Shown here one piece after another: positions 10,025-21,423 of a DNA stretch of 64,000 nucleotides. Source of the stretch: Hawksworthiomyces lignivorus (taxonomy: Eukaryota > Ascomycota > Sordariomycetes > Ophiostomatales > Ophiostomataceae). A program made the position numbers and the translations under genes. The stretch is taken from assembly GCA_002917075.1 (NCBI GenBank), contig NTMA01000014.1:248001-312000 (forward strand), in the 5' to 3' direction. The notes beneath the pieces are model-generated. The model searched no databases and was not told the DNA's origin. It worked only from the letters and a program-made list of their open reading frames with translations. The first letter of the stretch is position 1, and each line of letters opens with the position of its first letter.

Positions 10025-11776
10025 TGTACAAGGAGTACGTGCGCCTAGTCACTTTGCATTTGGCATCGCGATTGTTTGTTTAGATGATGCCTCCTTTTTT
10101 ATGTTTCCCATATCTCGCTCACCTTCTCGGAGGCCGGTCTATCTGAAATATGGCTTGGAAGAATCAGCTATCGTCTAGTGTATCTTTCTTTTCCCCTCTG
10201 TTTTGCACATGGTAGTATCTTGCTAGAGAACATAATTTTCTTAATTTCTAATAATAATGAAAGATTAGAGTCACAGGAAAACAGAGAAATTGCTTTGCTT
10301 GGGAATGGTTGAGCATCCCTACGAGTCAGGTACCAATATTGGTCTCTTTTTGGTTATTCTTTCTTCTTCTTGCTGTTTCGACTGATGGTCTTGCAACACA
10401 TCAGCACGGAGGAAGGATGGGAAATCGAGATGGGATCGAAAAAAGCTAGACCATCGAAGCAAAGCAACTAGGCAAATCGGAGAAGAAGAAAAAAGAAAAG
10501 AAAAAAGAGGGGAAGGGTCTAAACCGCTTCCCTTCGAATAGAGGCCCTGTGCCAATCATCGTTTTATCTCCAAAGGGTCCCAAGTCTTACCAGTGAACTC
10601 TCCTAATTTCCGCATCCCACCTCTTTGGCTATTGAAAACGGCATTGCTTGATACCTAAGAGGATCCAAATCAGGGAGAGGCAGGCCTGACTGGAAGGTTA
10701 GAGCTATTAAGGAACGCCCTCAGATGTGGGGAAGCATGAAAGTTCGGTCTCTTTCTTAGCTCTGCAATTGGCGGTGGCGACTCAACAAGATAGATGTAAA
10801 GAAAAGTGAAAGGCCACCAGCAAATCAGATGCCAAATCAGAAGACAGGAATGCCTCAAGGAAATCCACTCTGTTGTTGGTCTTTTTTAATTGAGAAAAAG
10901 GAGCGCATTCTCCGGCCAGCATAGTGGGAGGCCATCCATATCGATGTACTCAATTAAAAGAACCTGGCTCACAGCAGCCAGCTCGATGGCAGCAAAGTAG
11001 ACCGAAGCGAGGGAAAGCTTCATTGGTTAAACGTATAAAGTGCATGTTGCACGTTACGGAGATACCTAGGAACGCAGCCCAACGGTATCAATCGGTAAAA
11101 CGGCAGGGCACGTTGTCTACGAACCAACAGAAGTGGCCTAGAACCTGAATGTGAAAAGAAGAAACAGCATGCATCCTGGTATTGCGGCAGAATGTCAGCA
11201 CAACAGTTTGTAGATGTGCACTACATACAAAAATATCAAGAAACAGTCAGGTAGGAAGGACTGTATTCAGACGGTTAGGATACATCCCCTTCGCTGCGTC
11301 GATGCATGCACACAAACGGGATATCCCATCCAGAAGCGAAGTACAGCGCATATAAGCGGAAAGCCAAGGGAACAAGAAACAAGGAAAAAGTGTTGAACGC
11401 TTCTCGCAGCCTTTTTGCGCACACCCCCTGCACTGCGGCAGCGGCGAGAACAGGGAGGGCGGCAAAAAGGTGTGGGACGTAGGAAGTGGGGAAATAAGGA
11501 AAAAGAGTAAATGCCATCTTTTGTCTGCATGGGATTTTGAAAATACGACCTCTATCTGCACACTGCCATGTTCTGAGTACGTCTTGGTTTCCTTGATCTA
11601 CCCACTTTCCATCACGTCTTAGCACATACCTTGATGTACCATGTATGTATGCATCTTGCTCTCAAAGTAAAAACTACCGCTTTGTTTCTTTTCGTGTTCG
11701 CCATTCCGACCCTGATCGAGTCGGGAAACGATCGACGCCATGGGGGGAGGCGACAGTGCACGAATTCTGAGAGTTG

Positions 11777-11785
11777 TACGGAGTA
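11777..11785. other. TACGGAGTA motif
   Basis: Exact copy of the over-represented 9-mer described in the findings, within the 5.4 kb gap. Confidence 0.6.
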
Positions 11786-12623
11786 ATTGACGTACAAAAA
11801 AAGATACGACTTGTTTCGGCCGCATCTCCCTCTTCCAGTTATCAAGTTCTTTAGATCTCATTCCGCCCGTCTTTTATGTGGGAAGGCTAATCAGCAGGAT
11901 GCAAAGAGCAACACATTCTTGCTGGGGTATCAAAACTAGCCTCATGTGAAGAACACAAAATGTCGTGAGTTATAACAATTTGGGCCACGAAAACGACGGG
12001 CAAGGAAATGATCGCTGGAAAAATCGTCAATTATTACAGAACGACTGCCTAATAAGGTGTCTGTTGGTTGCTTTTTACGTCAGATGCTAAATGGGCAGCA
12101 CCTTATTAGGTGAATAGCTACTGAGAGCGACCATCATCTAAAGATGTTAAAGAAGCGATCGACACCTGTGCAATTGCTCTCTTGAATGGTCTCTTTGTTT
12201 TCAACAAAGTGAACATTATTGCATAGTCGCGAGTCAACTTACATCTCACTCATAGTAACGCGCTAACGTCCTCTGCATGTAGCTCATACTTCTTCTACGG
12301 CGTCTACGTAAATTATCGCCTCCAAGCAGAAATGGCGTCTTGCCAATCTTTACCTCTTTTACGCAGATTTTTTTTTATTTCTTGCTTACGTCCAAACTGC
12401 CGGAGAGGTTACAAAAGTTGAGACGATAAACTATTCGCTGAGACCGGTGTTTGCTTGCCGACTTTTCTGTCCCTCATCGAGATCACTCCCAGCTTTGCAC
12501 TCGTATACTTAGTCATGGAGGCTAATCCTGGCTGCTAGCTTTTTGCCTCTCTCTCACTTGTCTAGAGAATATTCCTAGGAGCTGTGTGATGAGGCTTGAT
12601 ATGAAAGGTGGCTGAAATGAATG

Positions 12624-12632
12624 TACTCCGTA
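12624..12632. other. TACTCCGTA motif (complement of TACGGAGTA)
   Basis: Exact reverse-complement copy of the recurrent 9-mer, followed directly by CGAGTA. Confidence 0.6.
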
Positions 12633-13135
12633 CGAGTAGAATAAAGATACACATGGGCATGGGAATTGTCGCTCAAAACATGCAAATCCAAACAATACGG
12701 CTTCGATTATCATTATCACGATCCTTTTTGCGATCTCGCAGTTTCATCGTTCCCTCTTGTCCCTCTTTTCTCTCTTCCCCTTCCCATTTTCGTTTTCCCT
12801 CTCCTTCATGCAACCGCCTTCCTTTTCTTAATTTTCCAAAACTTTGTTTCCCTCTTATTTTTTTTTTCTTTTTTTCTCTCAATCTTTTCATCCTAGGGTT
12901 TACTTCTGTCTATGTGTCCGTACACGGCTCTGTCAGCCATTATTCTTTTTCAAGATATCTCCTTATCTTCACACGTAGGCTTATGTACTTTGTTCCCGCC
13001 CTTGAGTTTTAACCCTTCCCTCCTTTAACAGACCCCCATATCCCCTCATTGTTTCCTTTCCCCTGTGATGCAGTTGTGGCGAAATGCCCCTTTCTCCCCA
13101 ATTATTTCCCTCTCGTCGTCTCGTTTCGTGTGATT

Positions 13136-13152
13136 GGGGGGCGAGGGGGGGG
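13136..13152 (+). other. G-run with G-quadruplex potential
   Basis: Six G, CGA, then eight G. It directly follows a strongly pyrimidine-rich strand, so there is an abrupt purine/pyrimidine switch at about 13135. Structure formation is only a possibility. Confidence 0.4.
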
Positions 13153-14388
13153 CGTTGTTCAATGTGCCTGAGCCGTTTCTGTATCTATCTCCCGGGATAG
13201 TTTCGAACCTTGTTAATTCCTTGTTTTCCTTGGAAGAAAGTTCAAGTTCGCATATTATGCTACTGCTTTTCTCAATGTTCTCCGACTTGGCATCGAAAAA
13301 AGGATGAGATGGAGCTGTACCTCTGAATTTACCGTGTTTGTAGCTGTTAACCGGAGAGTTTGCTCCGGGCTACATGTAGAGTGGGTTACAGCTGAGCTCT
13401 CCTTGCATGAATAGCTCTCCCTTTGAAGAGGGCTAGCTGTGTAAATAACAGGCCCCAAAGCTCTTTGTTCGCTTCTTCCTATGATTCACTTTGGCATTTC
13501 GCGTATTAATCAATCCACTCCAAGCTTGCCATGCAATTTTTGGAACCGTGAATTGACTTTGGCATGGCCCTGCATCCGCATTTCTGTCAATTCCCATGCA
13601 AGCAGTATAAGCTATCTTCGCTTATGATGTGCATCTCTCGGCTCTACTTCCTTGTCCCCTCCTCATTTCTCTTCCTCTCCCGCACCTTCGCTCTCATACC
13701 CCTTTCAGTTCACTTTTCGTCCTGACAAAGAGTGATGTCATTCTAACTTCTTGCAAGTCTCGCCCGCGTTTCTCTTTTTGCTCTTAGCCTCGTTAGTGGC
13801 CATCTCGTTGTTTTCTCTATCCAACTGTTGTTCTTTATATTACATTGTACCGTTTCATTTCTTTCATTACCTTCATTGGGAGAGGGCTGCATGCCCATTT
13901 TCTAATTGGTCACTCTTGCTGGCTACAACATTGGTTGTAGAACTGCTTGTTAGAAATGAGATGGACCTTATTCTCCGGAGGCATCGGAACCGAGGATAAG
14001 TATATGTTCAGCAACCATGTGTTTGTATCGGCAACTCTTCCAGTGACGGCATTTTTGCCATTGTTGTCTCTTGGCTCTGATCTTCGCTTGAGAAGTTATG
14101 GCCTTCGGTTTATCATGATGCCTTGGCTTTCAAGAGACTACCACTTGCTCTGATTTCTTCTGTTACGCAAATCATTCCCTCTTGTTGTCAGAGTATGTCG
14201 TCATATCTCTACTCTTCTCCATTTTAAAGTTTTGTCTATTTTCCCCAATCAGATGTCCAATGAAATCACGTTAATTTATTTCATTTATTCTCTCGCTAGA
14301 TAGTGTGCCGCAAACACAGTGCAATGAGAAGAGAGGTACACGTTTCAAATCCAACACTGTGGCCTGCATATACTCTACGGTCGCAGAC

Positions 14389-16101
14389 TTAGTCCAGTTC
14401 TGGTCGAACGCGCTCCAGCGCCTGTACCAGACCCTCAACTGTGCCTGGACGTGTCTGCCAGTTCACCACAACGCGGAAGAAGCTTCCATGGTCGCCGGGC
14501 GCAAAGTCGATCATGAATCCGCGGCGGACTAGTCGCTTGACAGCCTCGCTTGTGCGGCGTGTGTTGACGGCATTGTCTGCACTTGGACGGCCGGGCACGG
14601 AATCAGCGTAGTAGAAGCACACCTGCAGGCAGGGGGGCGGGTTTGTGGACACGAGGGAGAAGAGGTCAGGCCGCTGGGCTACACTGTCGGCTAGCAGAGC
14701 CGCCATGTCGAAGGCGTGATCCGTCTGGCGTTCAAACCCTGCGGCGCCTTCGTATACCCAGGCCAAGGCTAGTTTGAGGCTGTCGCCGTGGCGACCGCAC
14801 TGCAGCGTGAGGTCAGCCAGGTCCCATACCTCCTCGTAGTTGGCATCGTCGTTTGCAGATTCGACCGCCTCTTCGCCTTCGCCCGCTGCATCGGCCGCGT
14901 CCGGGGTGTGGAAGAGGTAGCCAGCAGGTAGCGTGTTTGCTTTGTGGAACTCCCGGAGATCGGGCGTCAGGAGGAACGAGCAGGTCACCGGCACATTCAT
15001 CATCTTGTGCGGATTGACAGTAAGGGAGTTTGCCAGATGCGAGCCAGCCATCTTGTGCTCGTGTTTAGCGGAGAAGATTGCGGGACCACCCCAGCTGCTG
15101 TCAATGTGCATCCACAAGCCATGCGCCTTGCAGATGGAGGAGATCGCCTCGAAGGGGTCGTAGGATCCCAGCACAGTCGTGCCTGCTGTTGCATTAACAT
15201 ACAATGGAGTCATGCCGGCGGCCTTGGCTTCAGCAATGTGCTTCTCGAGCTCGGAAGGGATCATGCGGCCCTCTGCATCAACAGGGACGTTCCAAACGGC
15301 ACCAGACCCCAACCCAGCCGCTTGCGCAGCCTTCTCGACAGAATAGTGACCATGAGCACTGGTGAAGAGCGCAAAACGTCGTCCGGCGCCATTCCCGTGC
15401 ACCTTGGTCTCGGGGAAGAGCGTATTCCGGGCAACGATAACGGATGTGAAGTTCGAAGCACTGCCACCGGCTTGAGTAACGCCGCCCGCGCGAGGCCCTG
15501 TAAAACCGAACCTGCGCGCAAGCTCCCGGGCTGTGGTCTTCTCAATCACTGTCAGGGCGGGAGAGACTTGATAAACATGCAGATTTGTATTTAGCACGGA
15601 CAAGAGCAAATCCGCCACAATGCCTACGGGCGCCGGGCTGGAGTACAGTTTGTCTAAGAATCCCTGGTCCCATGTGTTGACGCTCAGCTCCAGGATCCGC
15701 TGGACGGTGTCGAGCAGAGCAACCCGGCCGCCACCGGCACGCTGGGGGAGAACAAACTTCAGCCGCGCAATCAGCTCTTCTGGCTCCAGCGGCTCAACCA
15801 AGGTCGTGCGGACTGGCAAGTCGGCGGTGGATGCGCCGGGTGGGCCGCCTTGGGCCCGCTCCCCGAAGGCGTCGTCCGCACCTTGCACAAAGGGGACGAC
15901 CAGGCCTTTGACAGCGTCGATGAGCTTGCTTGGTTAGTGGGACGTGCTCTGCTCTCGGATTACAGCAATGTGGATACGCACTTCGGATAGCTCTCCGGCC
16001 CGATTCGGAATCGGCTCCGCCGAAACTTGAAAAGTGGCAGCCCCTCCGGCGCCGTTGACTGCCGTAGTTGCAAGAGTTTTCCCGTTTAACGCGGCCATCA
16101 T
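14389..16101 (-). CDS. Group II PLP-dependent decarboxylase (glutamate / cysteine-sulfinate decarboxylase-like)
   Basis: Two exons, 15982-16101 and 14389-15924, with a 57-nt intron (donor GTGCGT, branch CACTAAC, acceptor CAAG); 551 residues. The start is one of two adjacent ATGs at 16101/16098; a frame-open ATG at 16149 is an alternative. Landmarks of the fold-I group II decarboxylases are present: GGVTQAGGSASNF (cofactor-phosphate loop), SAHGHYSVEKAA with the ring-stacking His, WMHIDSSWGG with Asp315, and TVNPHKMMNVP in which Lys347 should form the Schiff base. The substrate-recognition TNLHVYQVSP block is near residue 153. Family members convert acidic or aromatic amino acids to amines; the exact substrate (glutamate, aspartate, cysteine sulfinate or an aromatic acid) cannot be assigned. 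Cytosolic; no targeting signal. Confidence 0.88.
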
Positions 16102-18248
16102 GATTGGTGAGACAGGAGAGGATTGAGAAGGAATGTTTCGTGGGACCACTTTCAGATGTAAAATTTGCTAGTTTCCCGCGGTCCTTTCCGCTGTGCTTTT
16201 TACCCCGGCTTTTTTTGGTAGACGGTGATTATCCGAGCAGAGAACTCCATTTTCAACAATTTGGAAATGCCCCAATTTTTGAGCAAAAAATAGGCCATAA
16301 TGACCGAAAAAGCCTTCGTTTTTTGGTCATCCTGTTAGTCGGGTCAAATACCGATGGCCTCATCGGTGGCCAATTATGCTGCCGAACTCCGGGTTTAGAA
16401 CATGTCAGAAGCGAGGCTAAGAACGGGGGCTTTCCACGCACCTGGATCTAGTCCTCGTAGCCGACACCGGCAGTAAGAGCCTTGGTCTGCGTGGGATGGG
16501 TTATGTAAAGCGCAGAACTAAAGAAAACCGCAGCGGGTTTCCTTACTAAAAAGCTTAGGACCCTCAAATCCACAAGTGCGGACTGTGAGATGTAAAACCA
16601 AACTTGGCGTGCCGTGGTAGAGACCAAACAGTGATCGTCAAGTTAAAAGATATTGTTAGAAACAAAACACAATAGTGGCAGGAGTCCACTCTTCGCTTGC
16701 ATGTCCTAAAGCATCACCGAAAATCTCGATTCACATCCGTAGAGGCCAGCGGACATCTTGGAACCATCAAGCGATGAATTCGGACTCTGCGTGACTCTCG
16801 TCTCTACCTTCCTTCTACTGGCAGGACCGTGCGCTTTCAAAGAGACGTGGCGATCCAATTACACCTGAGATGCCCACCCGAATTTCGCAAAGAACCATTC
16901 TCTTTAGACTCGCAAGGGTGGAAAGGGGCCGGCAAAGCAGGCGAAGTGGAAATCGACACATGCTGGTCAAAGCCAAGCGGCTTTTGCAAGCAAGCCCATA
17001 TTCATCAAACACGCGTGTCGCTCGGGTCTGCTAACGTTAAATTTAAGGTCCACCATTGATTTCTGCAAGTCAATGGAAAATGTCCCGCAGATGATGAATG
17101 ATGGAATGAAGAGATGACGAACGCGGCCGCGACCACGAGGTCTACCATCAAGCATACGAGTGTGTATAAGTCCCGTAAAAATGAGAGAAGACTGGCTTGC
17201 TTTCGGGTTGCTCATCCACATTCAGTCTCTTCGGTGCATGGATCCGTTTGCTGCCCCATTTTGAGATTTCACATCAAATACCAGGTATGCTTCGCACACC
17301 ACCAATCCAGTGACCCTTTTATGCTCCATTGTCTCGCGTCCCCAGCACAACGCTTCTCATAGGGCGATTGGCTCGACTCAGCCGCGGTCATCCACTCATT
17401 GTGGTTGTTTGCAGCCGTGGCCTCGTCCGTGTGTGATGTGCGAGCGCGGGGATGCGTGGGGTTTTGCAAGATAATGCATGGATACGGAGATGCCAGTCTG
17501 CTCTTTATGTATTTGTACTCAACAAGGAATTGAGAAGAGATCGCCTTCTTCCTGGAATTGACCTTTGGCCTCGTTCTTTTTTACGATAAGCGGCGAGTAC
17601 CGTCAAGAGAAATCTGGGGGGGCTTTCTTAAGGAAAAGAAAAGAAGTTCTTTTTTCTTCCAACGGCCAACGTCCCATTTCTTTCCAGAAGGCATAGCCGA
17701 GACCAGTTTAGCGTTGGAAGTAAAATACGACCACAACAAGGAGCAATGGAAAAGGGGCGAGATAGGGAGCTTTTTTTTTTCTAGACAAGGGGGGTGAGTG
17801 TGTGGGCGAGCGGTAGTGTGGTTGACCCCGGGCGAAAATCACGAGGAAGAGAACAAGGAAGAAAAAGGAAGAAAAAGGGGAGAAAGCGAGAGACTGTGAT
17901 GCATTTACGACTGTGTTTCCTTGGTCTGGCGGCGTTCCCCTTTCTCGCCAGGAAAGTTGACAAGTCGTTTCATTGGTGTGTACCTGTCACCGTTTCAAAG
18001 CTCTCAAAATAGAAAGAACTAAGCGACGAGTGACGGTTAGCAAAACAAGGAAAGAGCAAGCATTTGAGTAGACTTCGTACTTCCTACTGTAGACAGGCAA
18101 ACACGCGAATAGCTAATTTCGCGAAGCAGAGACTAAAGAGAATGCTCGTACAAATTCGCACCAAGAGGCTGGGCACTTTAACGTTCTACGTGCATGTCTT
18201 TCACAATTGAAGTTCAGATACGACGTATGTACAGACTACGGAACGGAG

Positions 18249-18257
18249 TACGGAGTA
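18249..18257. other. TACGGAGTA motif
   Basis: Exact copy of the recurrent 9-mer, embedded in CGGAGTACGGAGTA, so a half copy precedes it. About 760 bp upstream of the Ras start. Confidence 0.6.
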
Positions 18258-18584
18258 TTATTATTATAGATTGACGGAGGGGAAAGCCTGTGTCTGTTCG
18301 CGCCCTTCCATTAAACCCTGAGTGTGCCCCGCCGTGATATTTTTCTGTATCAGTTCTTTCCCTTTTTTATTTACCTTATTCCTTCTTCGTCCTCCTTTTG
18401 CAGCTCTCTTTCTACGGATCTTCGCAGCCATCTCTCTCGCTTCCTTACCTCGGTCTCATTCTTTCTCGTCGTTCTTTCCCTCAGAGTTTCTTCTCCTATA
18501 TACATATATACATATTCAATTTCATATTCAGCTTTCTAAACGCTTTACGCCGCATAATACGCAAAACGAGAAAACGGTGAAGAA

Positions 18585-18632
18585 AATCGACGCCAATCGA
18601 CGCCAATCGACGCCAAACGAACAAAATCGACG
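18585..18632. repeat. AATCGACGCC tandem repeat
   Basis: Three perfect adjacent 10-mers (18585-18614) plus a partial AATCGACG at 18625-18632 in the leader region of the Ras-like gene. Confidence 0.75.
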
Positions 18633-19010
18633 ATTTGCTGAAAATCGAAACGAAACCCTTTTTTTAAGGAGATACGGCCCGTCGCGTTTCGCCACGCATT
18701 GCCGCCGCTTCACGCGACCTGCTGGCTATTTTTTGCCTTCTACCCCTCTGACGATCTGCCTGAATTTAATCTTTTTTGATCTTTGAGCGACCTTTTCTGT
18801 AGAACTAGCAAGACAATTGTTTGTAGCAACATCGCTGCTCAGCTGCTCTGGGCAGCCGACGTCGACGACAACGACGACGACGACAGCTTCTTTTCTTCGC
18901 AAGCAGTGACAGGTTCACATCCAAGCCGGCATCCCCGCGATCGCCTTTTTTTGCTCCAACATATTTTTCTTTTTTCTTTTTTCTTATTTTTAGGAAAACC
19001 TCCCAACACA

Positions 19011-19904
19011 ATGCCACACACACCGGCTTCTTCGCGCGACCAGCCGCCGGTCCCCATCTCCATCACCATCTGCGGCGACGGCGGCTGCGGCAAGTCGTCC
19101 ATCACGCTGCGGCTCGTGCGGTCGCAGTGGACGTCGGAGTACGACCCTACCATCGAGGACAGCTACAGCGTGACGCGCCGCATCGACGGCGTCACCTACC
19201 ACCTGTCGCTGACGGACACGGCGGGCCAGGAGGAGTACCGCGGCATGTGGGCGTCGTCCAACCTGGGCGCGGACGCCTTTCTGCTGGTCTACGACATCAC
19301 TTCCAACGACTCGCTGGACGCGCTGCAGTACTTTAACGACCTGATCGACATGGAGGCTGAGACGCGCCTGGACAACGCGGGCCGCGCGCGCAAGGCGGGC
19401 GTGCCCGTGGGCGCGGGCGACTACTACGGCAGCGGGTCGGCGTCGTCGCGCACCATTGCGCCCGTCAAGATCGTCGCCGGCAACAAGTGCGACCTGCAGG
19501 AGTCGCGCCAGGTGCCGGCCGCCCAGGGGCTCGACTGGGCCCGCCGCCGCGGCTGCGGCTTCATGGAGACCAGCGCCCGGCTCGAGGTCAATATCGAGGA
19601 GACCTTTGCCCTGCTCGTGCGCCGCGTCGTCGAGGCCCGCCGCATGGCTGCCCAGGTCAGCGCCGACGCCAACGGCCACCCAGACCCGGCCGGCCAGCGC
19701 ATGATGGACCGCCGCAACATGACCAAGCCGCTGAGCCCGCTGCCCGTCGGCGTCGGCCGCGGCGCCGGCGACGGACCACTGGGCGACGGCGACGAGAAGG
19801 ACGGCGGCGCGCGCCAGGTCGGCATGCGCGGGCCCCGCATCGACGGCGACCGCGTAGGCCGCGGCGCCGGCCGCGGGTTCTGGAAGACGCTGCGGTGCTG
19901 GTGA
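19011..19904 (+). CDS. Ras-family small GTPase
   Basis: A 297-residue single-exon reading. All five G boxes are present: G1 CGDGGCGKSS (Gly24 equals Ras Gly12, Lys28), switch I YDPTIEDSY (Thr47 equals Thr35), G3 DTAGQEEY (Gln73 equals Gln61), G4 NKCD (158-161) and G5 ETSA (186-189). The effector loop matches Ras, not Rho or Rab, so it should act as a GTP-switched signalling protein. Two oddities: a loop of about 35 residues rich in Gly/Ser before the NKCD strand, and a 90-residue Gly/Arg/Asp-rich tail ending in TLRCW. A CAAX prenylation box needs Cys at position -4, and here Cys is at -2. A GTGAGC donor overlaps the last codon, so a spliced 3' end is possible. Start at 19011 is supported by the homology boundary. 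Confidence 0.9.
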   Translation: MPHTPASSRDQPPVPISITICGDGGCGKSSITLRLVRSQWTSEYDPTIEDSYSVTRRIDGVTYHLSLTDTAGQEEYRGMWASSNLGADAFLLVYDITSNDSLDALQYFNDLIDMEAETRLDNAGRARKAGVPVGAGDYYGSGSASSRTIAPVKIVAGNKCDLQESRQVPAAQGLDWARRRGCGFMETSARLEVNIEETFALLVRRVVEARRMAAQVSADANGHPDPAGQRMMDRRNMTKPLSPLPVGVGRGAGDGPLGDGDEKDGGARQVGMRGPRIDGDRVGRGAGRGFWKTLRCW

Positions 19905-20562
19905 GCTGGCGAGCTGGTAGGCATCGGTGGAGGAGCGGGACAGTGCAGGAGACAGAACACGATACTGACGGCTGGGTGCCGAGAGAGGGAAGACGCTGGC
20001 CGTACAAGTACGTTTGACGAGAAAACGTAGAGTTGGGGCGCACGAGGATCGGAAAGACACGCAGTGGACGGCAGTTTTCTTTTTATCATCTGTATTCTTG
20101 TGCAGCTCACACATCCTGCTACATCTTCGGGAAGGATCTCGCTTCATTTTTTTTTTTGTAACTTTTTCATCTTTTCTATTTTGCTATTTTTTTTTTTTTT
20201 TCCTAGCGAGCGACAGGAGCTTTTTGGAAGGGACCTCGGCGATGACGGCGTTTGTTCTGGCGTTGTGCCAGCGGCATCTTTCCCTTTATTTCCTTTGTTC
20301 GTTACATAGCTAGCCATGCTTCATTTCTTCTAGTTCCTTTCTATGTTTTTTTTGTTGTCTATTTTGTTTTGATGAGCATAAATATCTTGATATGTGTTTC
20401 CATTTCATTATTAAGGCTCAGATGGCCGTAGACGCTAAGCTCTTTAAAAAGAAGTATTTCCAAATAAATCCATAAACCGTGAAACCCGCGCGCGTGCTCT
20501 ATGCCGCTCCTGTCCCGTCTATCCGTTGAAGCCTCTCTAGGTTGCTCCCTTTACCACCCGTC
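19905..20562. other. Convergent 3' flanks, Ras-like GTPase / AMMECR1
   Basis: T-rich stretches (20147-20205, 20340-20365) and the two 3' UTRs. No independent gene seen. It could hold a last exon of the Ras gene if the GTGAGC donor at 19898 is used. Confidence 0.5.
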
Positions 20563-21423
20563 TCACTTCTGCGCCTCCTGCTCGTCGGCCCAGTCTCGCC
20601 ACCGCCGAAACTCGGCGTAGCTCACGCTCTGCTTCTTCCCTTGGTACCGCACCACGTGCACGTCGACGTCCCGCCAGCGCTCGCGCCGCCCCGTCCACCC
20701 GGCCTTGCGCATCAGGCTGATCAGCGTCTCTTCCTTATTCCAGCCCTGCTCGGGCGCCACGTCCGGCAGGTAGGTCGCGCCGTACTGCCGGCTACCGATG
20801 TCAAAGGAGATGCGCAGGCCGTGCTTGCCCAGCTCCCAGTCCTCGACGCTGGCGGCCGGCTCAAAGTCCGTCAGCAGCGTCACCGCCACCTCGAGGTACG
20901 GCAGCTCGCGGCGGCGGATGGGCGAGAACCGCGTGTCGTAGAGGCCGGCCTCGAGGGCATAGTTAGCCAGCCCGTACTCGATGGGCTGCGCCTGGAACGT
21001 GCCGATGCAGCCCCGCAGCGCGTGCTCGCCCGCCGGCTCGCCCTCGGTGGTGTTCCAGGTGATGAAGAGCGGCGAGTCCGGCAAGGCCGCGGCAGAGGAC
21101 GAGGACGACAGGGACGTCGCCGACGTGGCGGCGGACGCATAGGACGCGGGCGTCTTGGAGAGCGAGGTCGTGCTGGCAGAGGCGGAGGAGCCGCTGCTGC
21201 TGGGCGTCGACGATGCCGAATCAGGCGTGGGCGAGGCCGTCTCCGCGAGGCGCCGGAGAGCCGGAAGCTGCTTGGGCTCGCCGTTGGAGAGCGTCGTATT
21301 TTCCTCGGCAGCTAGGAACGCCGCGTAGGACTTTTGTACAGAGCGGAGGTCGAGCGCCTTGCGCTTCTTGAGCTGCGCATCCAGCGTCTCAAAGCAGAAC
21401 AGGCAGTGCTCTGTGGTAGCCAT
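20563..21423 (-). CDS. AMMECR1 family protein
   Basis: A 286-residue intronless protein. The AMMECR1 domain is clear: LRGCIGTF (136-143) is the signature hexapeptide region, followed by PIEYGLANYALEAGLYDTRFSPI, LEVAVTLLTDFEP, HGLRISF, GATYLPDVAPEQGWNKEETLISLMRKAGW and a conserved C-terminal region. A Ser/Thr/Ala-rich insert (about 63-112) splits the N-terminal part (EHCLFCFETLDAQL) from the core; such inserts are common in fungal members. The family is conserved from archaea to humans. The biochemical role is unsettled, although the fold suggests a nucleotide or cofactor-handling enzyme. Upstream leader to 21680 is A/G-rich. Confidence 0.92.
   Translation of the reverse strand: MATTEHCLFCFETLDAQLKKRKALDLRSVQKSYAAFLAAEENTTLSNGEPKQLPALRRLAETASPTPDSASSTPSSSGSSASASTTSLSKTPASYASAATSATSLSSSSSAAALPDSPLFITWNTTEGEPAGEHALRGCIGTFQAQPIEYGLANYALEAGLYDTRFSPIRRRELPYLEVAVTLLTDFEPAASVEDWELGKHGLRISFDIGSRQYGATYLPDVAPEQGWNKEETLISLMRKAGWTGRRERWRDVDVHVVRYQGKKQSVSYAEFRRWRDWADEQEAQK

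Larger units (their letters stand above)
9024..14388. other. 5.4 kb gene-free region upstream of the unknown regulator-like gene
   Basis: No coding region can be supported on either strand. Features seen: A27 run at 9994-10020 preceded by a G/A-rich tract (a CT-rich element when read in the direction of the 9023 gene); A/G-rich stretch 9540-9980; exact copies of TACGGAGTA or complement at 11777 and 12624; a plus-strand pyrimidine-rich domain at about 12720-13100 and again 13620-13900; and a G6-CGA-G8 run at 13136-13152. Small frames such as 11275-11625 and 12608-13012 lack domains and consist of low-complexity sequence. It most likely holds the long promoter and 5' leader of the minus-strand gene, and possibly a non-coding RNA. 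Confidence 0.5.
16102..19010. other. Divergent intergenic region, decarboxylase / Ras-like GTPase
   Basis: No supported gene in 2.9 kb. It contains a purine-rich tract (17824-17895), a strongly pyrimidine-rich leader (18340-18500), a 10-mer repeat at 18585-18614, and TACGGAGTA at 18249. A pyrimidine tract ending TTATTTTTAG at 18993 suggests a spliced 5' UTR for the Ras gene. Confidence 0.5.

Noticed and set aside
12608..13012. 134-codon plus-strand frame
   Set aside because: Ser/Phe/Leu/Pro translation of a pyrimidine-rich tract; not a plausible protein.
18990..20147. 385-codon minus-strand open frame
   Set aside because: Antisense shadow of the Ras-like gene; no family resemblance.
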